Shown in pieces: positions 1 through 5,294 of a stretch of DNA of 6,218 nt. The notes under the pieces are model-generated. The model was not told the origin of the DNA and did not search any database. It worked only from the letters and a program-made list of their open reading frames with translations. Source of the stretch: Cellvibrionales bacterium (lineage in GTDB: Bacteria > Pseudomonadota > Gammaproteobacteria > Pseudomonadales > JAHEGP01); NCBI GenBank assembly GCA_024645065.1, contig JAHEGP010000192.1:1-6218 (forward strand). The letters are read 5' to 3'. The number at the start of each line of letters is the position of its first letter. The first letter of the stretch is position 1. The translations under genes and the position numbers were made by a program.

Positions 1-139
1 GGCCGTATACCTCGATCGAGCCCGGCGTTTTCCCCGGCAATTTCGAGTGATAGATGCTTCGGGCCCACTTTCCCAGGTACAGGCCAATATTGAGCATGTG
101 CTGGCTCGGGTTCTGGGTGAAGCGGGTGCCCGGTCATGA
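1..139 (+). CDS. tmk: Thymidylate kinase (dTMP kinase), C-terminal fragment
   Basis: Only the last 45 codons are present, read from base 2 to the TGA at 137-139; the 5' part lies outside the window. The fragment includes RFPRQFRVIDASGPLSQVQ (residues 9-27 of the fragment), which resembles the C-terminal end of bacterial Tmk, where an 'F-x-V-I-D-A-S' strand is followed by a helix (here QANIEHVLARVL). Tmk phosphorylates dTMP to dTDP with ATP in the cytoplasm, supplying dTTP for DNA synthesis. The identification rests on this short tail plus position: tmk directly upstream of holB is a widespread bacterial order. The stop overlaps the holB start codon (ATGA), which suggests translational coupling. 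The fragment is too short to judge catalytic residues. Confidence 0.82.
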   Translation, partial: AVYLDRARRFPRQFRVIDASGPLSQVQANIEHVLARVLGEAGARS

Positions 140-1110
140 CTGCGCAGGTATTGCCATGGCAGGGTGCCAATCGTGAACACCTGCTGGGCTTGCATCAGCG
201 GGGCCAATTGCCCCATGCGCTATTGCTCTATGGCCTCGCAGGTACCGGAATCAGTCGCTTCGCCGCGGCGATTGCCCAAACCCTGCTCTGTGATTCAGGG
301 GCAGGCGCGCCCTGTGGCAAGTGCCATAGCTGCCAATTGTATAACGCGGGCAATCACCCCGACCTGCTGTGGCTAGCGCCCGAAAGGGAGGGCGGCTTGA
401 TCAAGGTCGACCAGGTGCGAGAAGTGGTAAGCTTCGGTCATGCGTCTGCGCAGCAGGGAGGCTATCGGGTGGTGATAATCTCCCCGGCCGAGGCAATGAA
501 TGCGAACGCGGCCAATTCATTATTGAAAACCCTCGAGGAGCCAGGCGATAAAACCCTGCTGTTATTGGTTAGCCATGCGGCGGCTACGGTGCTGCCAACG
601 GTGCGCTCTCGTTGCCAGCAGATGGCGATGGCAGTGCCGAGCCCGGCTGAGGGGAAAGAGTGGCTGCAGCAGCATTTATCGGATCCAGCGCACTTACCCT
701 TGTTGCACGCCTTCGCACCGAGGCAACCATTGTATGGGCAGCGCCTGGAGCCGTTGGTCGATGACATGGCAGCGGTTGCCGAAAGCCTTCCGGCACTGAT
801 GGAGGGTTCGGCAGACGTATTGGTCACCGCTAATTTATGGGCTTCTAGCGAGCCTGGCCTACTGCTGCAATGGGTCTACCAATGGTTGAGCGCCGCATGT
901 CTTGCGGATTTAGGGGGAGAGCGTACTGATTCGGTGGCAGCCAGGATACTGAACGCCTGGCAGCGGCGCTCAACTCTGGTGCAGCTCCTCGACAGGGTCG
1001 ATGAGGTGGTTGCGCTGCGCCGCCTCCTGGCGTCCGGGGCCAACCCCAACCGCCAGTTACTGCTGGAGAATCTTGCTCTGAAGCTATCGCCGGTAGTGGT
1101 CGAGACTTGA
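136..1110 (+). CDS. holB: DNA polymerase III subunit delta' (clamp loader)
   Basis: This 324-residue protein matches the usual size of delta', the non-hydrolysing AAA+ subunit of the clamp loader that helps place the beta clamp on primed DNA at the replication fork. The N-terminal AAA+ fold includes LPHALLLYGLAGTG (about residues 25-38), where the Walker A lysine is replaced (GLAGTGIS), as is typical of delta'. A zinc-binding cluster follows with Cys52, Cys60, Cys63 and Cys66. The family block NANAANSLLKTLEEP lies at 122-136. The SRC motif lies at 158-160 (RSRC), where delta' supplies an arginine finger to the neighbouring subunit. The C-terminal third is the variable helical collar region. 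The ATG overlaps the tmk stop; no strong Shine-Dalgarno is visible, so coupling to tmk translation is likely. Confidence 0.95.
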   Translation: MTAQVLPWQGANREHLLGLHQRGQLPHALLLYGLAGTGISRFAAAIAQTLLCDSGAGAPCGKCHSCQLYNAGNHPDLLWLAPEREGGLIKVDQVREVVSFGHASAQQGGYRVVIISPAEAMNANAANSLLKTLEEPGDKTLLLLVSHAAATVLPTVRSRCQQMAMAVPSPAEGKEWLQQHLSDPAHLPLLHAFAPRQPLYGQRLEPLVDDMAAVAESLPALMEGSADVLVTANLWASSEPGLLLQWVYQWLSAACLADLGGERTDSVAARILNAWQRRSTLVQLLDRVDEVVALRRLLASGANPNRQLLLENLALKLSPVVVET

Positions 1111-1137
1111 CCCTGACGGCTCGCTGATGGTTAAAAT
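1107..1137 (+). promoter_or_regulatory. Candidate sigma70-type promoter for pilZ
   Basis: TTGACC (1107-1112) and TAAAAT (1132-1137) each match five of six bases of the -35 and -10 consensus, with a 19-bp spacer, slightly longer than ideal. It starts on the last bases of the holB stop codon and lies in the only AT-rich patch (TTAAAATATT) of the gap. Transcription would begin near 1144, giving a leader of about 125 bases before the pilZ ATG. It would let pilZ and the genes after it be expressed apart from tmk-holB. This is a by-eye match only. Confidence 0.4.
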
Positions 1138-1270
1138 ATTGCGGTAAGAGTTGGCTAATCGGGTTATCAGAAGCTACCATTATTTCTTGCAGGTTGTTGA
1201 CGAAGAACTGTTGGCCCGATCAATCAGGGGCACAGTTGGGAACATTAACAGGGATCAGCTGGAAGTGCGC

Positions 1271-1633
1271 ATGAACAACCCCGGGTTAAAACAAGGCAGT
1301 GCAAAAAGTGGCATCCTGTCCCTCACTATCAAGGATAAAGCCGTTTTGTACGCGGCTTATATGCCTTTTCTAAAGTACGGTGGCTTGTTTATCCCGACCA
1401 ATAAGCTCTACAAATTGGGCGATGAAGTCTTTATGCTGCTCAGCCTGATGGATGAGGCCGAAAAGATTCCGGTGGCGGGCAAGGTGGTCTGGATAACGCC
1501 CCAGGGCGCCCAGGGTAATCGCACCGCCGGGATTGGCGTGGAATTCAGTGAGCACGATGATACCGCAACCCGCAAGATCGAAACCTACCTCGCCGGCTCC
1601 CTCGATTCGGAGAAGCCCACCCACACAATGTAA
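1271..1633 (+). CDS. pilZ: Type IV pilus assembly protein PilZ (orphan PilZ domain)
   Basis: A 120-residue protein that is essentially one PilZ domain. It closely follows the type IV pilus PilZ pattern: GILSLTIKDKAVLYAAYMPF (14-33), GGLFIPTNKLYKLGDEVFML (37-56), the V-A-G-K-V-V-W-I-T-P strand (68-77), and QGNRTAGIGVEF (81-92). The C-terminus ends PTHTM. In Pseudomonas and Xanthomonas, PilZ is a cytoplasmic factor needed for pilus biogenesis; it contacts the PilB ATPase and FimX. The c-di-GMP motifs RxxxR and D/NxSxxG are absent (GGLFIPT stands where the second would be), as in those founding members, so it probably does not bind c-di-GMP. The ATG at 1271 is chosen because GGAAG lies five bases upstream and the family is about 118-120 aa long. 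An upstream in-frame TTG at 1151 would add 40 residues with no family support. Position between holB and tatD is as in Pseudomonas. Confidence 0.93.
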   Translation: MNNPGLKQGSAKSGILSLTIKDKAVLYAAYMPFLKYGGLFIPTNKLYKLGDEVFMLLSLMDEAEKIPVAGKVVWITPQGAQGNRTAGIGVEFSEHDDTATRKIETYLAGSLDSEKPTHTM

Positions 1634-1634
1634 A

Positions 1635-1668
1635 CTGGCGGCTGCCAGCTTCGCCCGATTCCCTTTTT
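1635..1668 (+). terminator. Weak stem-loop with downstream T-rich tract, pilZ-tatD gap
   Basis: Two bases after the pilZ TAA, CTGGC (1635-1639) and GCCAG (1644-1648) form a perfect 5-bp stem with a four-base loop. A T-rich tract, CCCTTTTTCTCTC, begins about 13 bases beyond the stem. The stem is short and the T-run is too far away for a standard intrinsic terminator. It might attenuate transcription or protect the pilZ mRNA 3' end rather than stop transcription. It may also be chance. Confidence 0.22.
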
Positions 1669-1693
1669 CTCTCAGACAAGACGTTTTCTAGGA

Positions 1694-2488
1694 ATGGAAT
1701 CCCTGTTGGTGGACTCACATTGTCATCTGGATCAGCTGGAGCTTGCCAGTTGCGGCGGCAGCGTTGCGGCCGCCCTTGACGCTGCCCGTGAGGCCGGTGT
1801 GGGGAGATTCCTGTGTATTGCCCTCAACCCGGCTAACATTCCAGCAGTCTTGCAGCTGGCGAGGGAATTTTCCGCAGTGGCCGCCACAGTGGGCGTACAT
1901 CCGCTGCATGTGTCGGAGTATCGCGTCGATGCATCCGGGCTGCGTGAATGGGCGCAGGACCCCCAGGTTGTTGCCATTGGTGAAACCGGACTGGACTACT
2001 TCTATGCTGCGGCCTCCAGTGAGATCCAGCGAGCCAGCTTCGCTATGCACCTGCGGCTTGCATCCGAACTCGGCTTGCCCGTCGTGGTTCATACTCGTGA
2101 TGCGCGGGAAGATACCCTGGCCCTGATCAGGGAATATGGCTCCACTGAGCACGGCGGGGTTTTGCATTGCTTCACCGAAGACTGGGAAATGGCGCGCTGC
2201 GCTATGGACCTCAATTACTCGATCTCGATTTCCGGCATCGTAACATTTGCCAATGCGGCAGATCTCCGCGAGGTTGTGCGTAAGCTTCCCCTGGATCGAG
2301 TGCTGGTTGAAACCGACGCGCCCTATCTGGCGCCGGTGCCCCATCGAGGGGAGGCCAATCAACCAGCGTACGTAGTTCGTGTGGCGCAGGCGGTAGCGGA
2401 TATCAAAGGTTTGCCGCTGGAGCAAGTCATTGAAGCGACCACCAGTAACTACGATCGTATCTTCGGGCTTGCTGGAGGCGGGAGTTGA
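1694..2488 (+). CDS. ycfH: TatD/YcfH family metal-dependent hydrolase (putative DNase)
   Basis: This 264-residue protein spans the whole TatD-type amidohydrolase TIM barrel, with all expected metal ligands: HxH in VDSHCHLD (His9, His11), Glu97 in IGETGLDY, His133 in VVHTRDA, His158 in LHCFTED, and Asp208 in ETDAPYLAPVPHRG. The LHCFTED and YLAPVPHRG blocks and length match YcfH best within the family. Relatives have Mg-dependent DNase, often 3'-5' exonuclease, activity in the cytoplasm; the physiological role of YcfH itself is poorly fixed. The start is not clear-cut. AGGA (1690-1693) directly abuts the ATG, too close to act as a normal ribosome binding site for it, while in-frame CTG 1703, TTG 1706 and GTG 1709 are better spaced. 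YcfH proteins begin a few residues before VDSHCH, so any of these fits. It is probably co-transcribed with pilZ, 60 bases upstream. Confidence 0.93.
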   Translation: MESLLVDSHCHLDQLELASCGGSVAAALDAAREAGVGRFLCIALNPANIPAVLQLAREFSAVAATVGVHPLHVSEYRVDASGLREWAQDPQVVAIGETGLDYFYAAASSEIQRASFAMHLRLASELGLPVVVHTRDAREDTLALIREYGSTEHGGVLHCFTEDWEMARCAMDLNYSISISGIVTFANAADLREVVRKLPLDRVLVETDAPYLAPVPHRGEANQPAYVVRVAQAVADIKGLPLEQVIEATTSNYDRIFGLAGGGS

Positions 2489-2533
2489 ATCACAGCGGCC
2501 GGGCAGCGTATCGTGCCAGCCGCCTGGTCGCAA

Positions 2534-2540
2534 GAGGAGA
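2534..2540 (+). promoter_or_regulatory. Ribosome binding site deciding the GH84 start
   Basis: GAGGAGA is the strongest Shine-Dalgarno in this region. From the last G of GGAG it lies three bases before GTG 2543 and six bases before TTG 2546. The spacing favours the TTG and codon preference favours the GTG. Either start places the catalytic barrel at the very N-terminus and rules against the earlier GTG at 2513, which has no such site. Confidence 0.55.
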
Positions 2541-2542
2541 CG

Positions 2543-3595
2543 GTGTTGGATGACTTCCTGACGGGGGTGATCGAAGGCTTTTATGGTCGCTGCTGGACCT
2601 GGCAGGAGCGGCAGTCCAGTGTCGACTTCTTGCGCGAAAATGGGTTGAACACGTATATCTACGCTCCCAAATCGGACGCCATGCTGCGGCGTGACTGGGA
2701 TAAGCCCTGGATAGACCAGGACTTTGAAAAGCTCATGGCCCTCGGGGAGCACTGTCGTGCCAGCAAGGTTCGTTGGGGGCTTGGCCTTTCGCCGCTGGAG
2801 GCTTACATCGACTATGGACCTCGCACCCTGGAGCGTCTCAAGCCCAAACTCGCCGCGATAGATCGGCTGCGGCCTGATATTCTGTGTATTCTCTTCGATG
2901 ATATGCGTGGTGATGTGCCTGACCTCGCCCGACTCCAGGCGCGCATGGTGGCAGACATTGCCACGTTCAGCAGCGCGCCGCGAATGATCCTGTGTCCAAC
3001 TTACTATAGCGCTGACCCGGTTCTGGAGCGGGTTTTTGGCGCGATGCCCCGTGGCTACTGGCAGCAGCTGGGTAGTGAACTGGATGCAAAGCTGGACTTT
3101 TTCTGGACCGGGGAGCGAGTTTGTTCCAAAAGCTATGATTGCGACAGTCTTGCGGCTATTACCGAAGCCATGCAAAGAGCGCCGGTGTTGTGGGACAACT
3201 ACCCGGTCAACGATGGTGCGAAGATGAGTCGCCGGTTGAACTTGCGGCCGTTTCGTGGGCGGCCGCGGAGTATTCAAGCGTGGTGTCGGGGTCACCTCGC
3301 CAACCCGATGAACCAGGCCTATCTGTCTCGGGTGGCCTTGTGTACTATGCCTGCCTGCCGTTCACCAGCAGCTGATTTTGAGCAGGCATTGGAGCGATTG
3401 GCACCGCCGGCTCTCGGCGGCTTGCTGACACGCGACCTGGCCCTCTTCAGCGATCGAGGTCTCGATGCGATTGACGCTGCGCATAAGTCGCGCCTTGAGC
3501 TGGAATACGGCGCCTTTGAACATCCGCTTGCCAGGGAGGTTCTTGGCTGGTTGCGCGGTGAATACCGGTTTGACCCTGCCTGCCTCACTGAATAG
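2543..3595 (+). CDS. GH84 family beta-N-acetylglucosaminidase (O-GlcNAcase-like), cytoplasmic
   Basis: About 350 residues forming one glycoside hydrolase 84 catalytic barrel. GH84 enzymes remove beta-linked GlcNAc by substrate-assisted catalysis. Visible signatures, numbered from the GTG at 2543: GVIEGFYGRCW (8-18), NTYIYAPKSD (36-45) with the substrate lysine Lys43, ILFDDMRGDV (115-124) with the catalytic Asp119-Asp120 pair, CPTYY (151-155), LWDNYPVND (216-224) with Trp217, Asn219 and Asp224, and ANPMNQ (253-258). These correspond to the active-site residues of human O-GlcNAcase. No signal peptide, N-terminal accessory domain or carbohydrate-binding module is present, so it should be cytoplasmic, unlike secreted clostridial and Bacteroides GH84 enzymes. 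GAGGAGA (2534-2540) supports GTG 2543 or TTG 2546 as start; an upstream in-frame GTG at 2513 lacks a binding site. The physiological substrate is unknown. It follows tatD closely and precedes a ManA-like gene by 42 bases. Confidence 0.88.
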   Translation: MLDDFLTGVIEGFYGRCWTWQERQSSVDFLRENGLNTYIYAPKSDAMLRRDWDKPWIDQDFEKLMALGEHCRASKVRWGLGLSPLEAYIDYGPRTLERLKPKLAAIDRLRPDILCILFDDMRGDVPDLARLQARMVADIATFSSAPRMILCPTYYSADPVLERVFGAMPRGYWQQLGSELDAKLDFFWTGERVCSKSYDCDSLAAITEAMQRAPVLWDNYPVNDGAKMSRRLNLRPFRGRPRSIQAWCRGHLANPMNQAYLSRVALCTMPACRSPAADFEQALERLAPPALGGLLTRDLALFSDRGLDAIDAAHKSRLELEYGAFEHPLAREVLGWLRGEYRFDPACLTE

Positions 3596-3602
3596 CCAGC
3601 TC

Positions 3603-3622
3603 GACCGGTCAAACATAGTTTG
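3603..3622. repeat. Palindrome and small hairpin before the ManA-like gene
   Basis: GACCGGTC (3603-3610) is a perfect 8-bp palindrome. It is followed without a gap by CAAAC (3610-3614), ATA, GTTTG (3618-3622), a perfect 5-bp inverted repeat. Both lie in the 42-bp gap between the GH84 stop and the ribosome binding site of the next gene. They could be an operator half or an mRNA hairpin affecting translation, but such short repeats also arise by chance. Confidence 0.25.
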
Positions 3623-3637
3623 GTAGTGAGGGAGTCA

Positions 3638-4957
3638 ATGAAAACACTTGCGGCAACACAGGTCAGTCGCTGGATTGAACAGGAGGCCGAGAGGCTTGGC
3701 ACAGCGAACCCGGCTGAATCACTCGTTATCAATTGCCTCGTTGAGCTCGACAAGCATTGGCTTGCAGACGCCCCTGCGGCTCGTTTCGAGCTGACTGTAA
3801 CCCTGCAGCGGCAGGCGGCTGAACGGGTGCCCGTAGCGATATCACTGCGAGGCCTGGATGCAGACAGTACATCGGCCTGCGACTTTTCCCTTGCCAGACC
3901 CATCCTGCTCGATCGGGTGCACATTGCCAAACCCTGGGGGCAGGAAATCTGGTACACCGGGGTGGAGCAGCGTGGTGTTTGTGGCTTTGTGGCTGAATCA
4001 GGTGACTCGGTTCCGCTTCCCTGGATGCTGGAGACAGTGGCACCCTGGTTGACGGGCGGAGCGCGGGAGCTGGTCCTCCTGAAAATTCTGGATCCGCTGC
4101 CTGCGGCTGTGTGGGGCGACCTCTATTTCGAGCTGCATGAGGAGAAGCGTGAAGTTTACGTGGTGACCCATGTGGACAGGTCTGCCTGGCCGGATGGCAC
4201 CGGCGCGATCCGATTTGGCTTCGACCCCGAGCGACGCGCGAGTTATGCCAGTGATGCCGACTTCAGGGCGGCCTATCGAGCCAGCGTAGCGGCCTACGAG
4301 GCAGTAAGACGCACCATTGACAAGCAGTTGGATATCCGGAGAGAGGAAGAAGGTATCGCACTGGATGCACCGGTGCCGCCGCGACAATTGATGGCGTGGC
4401 AGGCAGCCCTGGAAGCTGGGCTGCTGCGGCATGAGCAGTTACTGAGGGAAGAAATGGAAGCGTTCACCCGCTTCCTTCCGCTGCGGGTCGGGGATGTGGT
4501 CAAGGTCCCCTGTTACACTCCCCATGCGCTGCAGCACGGGGTGCGAACGGTGGAATTCCAGACCCCGGTGTATGAGCGAAAGATACTGTCTTTTGCCCAG
4601 AAAGTGCTGACCCAGCAGCATTGGGATACCGACGATGGCGTGGCACTGATGGCGTTGGAGCCGGAAGCCGAGGAGCCGTTCTTCGTTTGCTATCGGGACG
4701 ATGACGTGCTGGGAGAGAAAATCGTCGATTTTGCTGATTTCGAAGTGCAGCGCTGGCTATTGCAGCCCGGTGCCAGCCACCGGATTGAACTGGCTGGCAG
4801 CTACGCCCTGGTGATGGCGATCGAGGGCGAGGTGGCGGTTGGCGAGTGTCGGCTGCTGCCAGAGCAGGCATGCCTCGTGCCAGCGACGATGGTCTCGGCG
4901 GTGTTGGCCCAGAGGGGCAATGCAGCTGCTACCGTGCTGGTGGCCCGTCCAGCCTGA
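3638..4957 (+). CDS. ManA-like (class I mannose-6-phosphate isomerase family) double-cupin protein
   Basis: A 439-residue protein that I recognise by pattern only. Residues 98-105 read KPWGQEIW, like the KPWG motif near the start of class I phosphomannose isomerases. The cupin strand YFELHEEKREVYVV (163-176) occupies the place of the family's Q-x-H ... K-x-E metal site, with Glu165, His167 and Glu172; the usual glutamine is a glutamate. VPCYTPHALQHG (290-301) supplies the last ligand histidine, and VEFQTPVYER (305-314) corresponds to the E-x-Q-Q ... Y-R block with the catalytic arginine. A mainly helical insertion lies between, and a second cupin-like segment (about 370-437) ends the protein. 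The first 95 or so residues exceed the usual family N-terminus. AGGGAG (3629-3634) supports the ATG at 3638; an upstream TTG at 3620 is less likely. The fold is likely; isomerase activity and substrate are not proven. It probably forms an operon with the GH84 gene. Confidence 0.66.
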   Translation: MKTLAATQVSRWIEQEAERLGTANPAESLVINCLVELDKHWLADAPAARFELTVTLQRQAAERVPVAISLRGLDADSTSACDFSLARPILLDRVHIAKPWGQEIWYTGVEQRGVCGFVAESGDSVPLPWMLETVAPWLTGGARELVLLKILDPLPAAVWGDLYFELHEEKREVYVVTHVDRSAWPDGTGAIRFGFDPERRASYASDADFRAAYRASVAAYEAVRRTIDKQLDIRREEEGIALDAPVPPRQLMAWQAALEAGLLRHEQLLREEMEAFTRFLPLRVGDVVKVPCYTPHALQHGVRTVEFQTPVYERKILSFAQKVLTQQHWDTDDGVALMALEPEAEEPFFVCYRDDDVLGEKIVDFADFEVQRWLLQPGASHRIELAGSYALVMAIEGEVAVGECRLLPEQACLVPATMVSAVLAQRGNAAATVLVARPA

Positions 4958-5136
4958 AACGCGCTTATCCGTTGTTGAACGGGGCATTACATTGTGGCAG
5001 AATGCAGCGCTTGTCGAAGCCGATCCATTGCCGGAATTGTCCATAACAACATTTTATTTCAACGAGATATCAGCGCATTCTAACAAATTACATTAGGATG
5101 CGGGCCGCTTCTTTTGGAACGTTTACGTCAGTAAAT
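4958..5136. other. Non-coding gap before tRNA-Leu, weak promoter matches and inverted repeats
   Basis: I see no gene here, and the stretch is AT-richer than its surroundings from about 5040 to 5098. It should hold the tRNA promoter, but matches are poor: TTGAAC (4975-4980) with CAGAAT (4998-5003), spacer 17, and TTGCCG (5028-5033) with TTTTAT (5052-5057), spacer 18, each four of six bases per box. Inverted repeats: CCGTT-GTTG-AACGG (4969-4982), with no T-run after it and so not a convincing terminator for the ManA-like gene; GCATT/AATGC (4984-4988 and 5001-5005); and TTTAC-GTCA-GTAAA (5122-5135), ending one base before the tRNA. Confidence 0.45.
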
Positions 5137-5221
5137 GCGGGTGTGGTGAAATTGGTATACACGCCAGATTTAGGTTCTGGTGCCGCAAGGCGTGGGAGTT
5201 CGAGTCTCCCCACCCGCACCA
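5137..5221 (+). tRNA. leuW: tRNA-Leu (anticodon UAG), CCA encoded
   Basis: An 85-base class II tRNA. The acceptor stem is GCGGGTG (5137-5143) with CACCCGC (5211-5217), followed by discriminator A and encoded CCA at 5219-5221. The anticodon stem CCAGA/TCTGG encloses the loop TTTAGGT (5169-5175), whose middle TAG (5171-5173) reads CUA and, by wobble, other CUN leucine codons. The long variable arm contains GCC-GCAA-GGC, as expected for leucine tRNAs. The T-stem is GGGAG/CTCCC around TTCGAGT. The D-arm has GTGAAATTGGTATAC. The anticodon-arm sequence is the same as in E. coli leuW as I recall it. It appears intact, with no sign of an integrated element at its 3' end inside the window. Confidence 0.97.
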
Positions 5222-5294
5222 TTCATTGACTTGTCACCATCGCAGCCGGGCGGCAGGGTCCGCTGGGTATGGGTATTGAATTCGAGGTATATAC
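5222..5294 (+). other. tRNA-Leu to tig gap, no clear terminator
   Basis: Just after the tRNA, TTGACT (5226-5231) and the overlapping TTGTCA (5231-5236) each match five of six bases of a -35 box, but no acceptable -10 box lies 16-18 bases downstream. GCGG-CAGGGT-CCGC (5250-5263) can form a 4-bp GC stem without a following T-run. So neither a separate tig promoter nor a tRNA terminator is convincing, and read-through from the tRNA transcript into tig is possible. GAGG (5284-5287) is the tig ribosome binding site, seven bases before its ATG. Confidence 0.35.

Noticed and set aside
166..270. A defective delta' subunit, because the Walker A lysine is missing
   Set aside because: Loss of a working P-loop is normal for delta', which does not hydrolyse ATP in the clamp loader.
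1151..1270. A 40-residue N-terminal extension of PilZ from TTG 1151
   Set aside because: PilZ proteins of this type are about 118-120 aa, the ATG at 1271 has GGAAG five bases upstream, and the extension resembles no known domain.
1715..3295. A 526-codon open frame on the - strand spanning tatD and most of the GH84 gene
   Set aside because: It lies exactly in codon register opposite two convincingly identified genes that happen to share one frame. In that register antisense stops arise only from sense TTA, CTA and TCA codons, which are rare here. Its translation shows no recognisable domain.
3319..3957. A 212-codon open frame on the - strand across the GH84/ManA-like junction
   Set aside because: It is antisense to two supported genes, and its translation is low in recognisable motifs and rich in Ser/Arg/Ala as expected of a shadow frame.
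4969..4982. The hairpin CCGTT-GTTG-AACGG as a terminator for the ManA-like gene
   Set aside because: The stem is only five pairs and is followed by GGGCATTAC rather than a T-run.
5201..5294. The tRNA-Leu 3' end as the attachment site of an integrated element
   Set aside because: No integrase gene or second copy of the tRNA 3' end is visible, and the next gene is the core gene tig.
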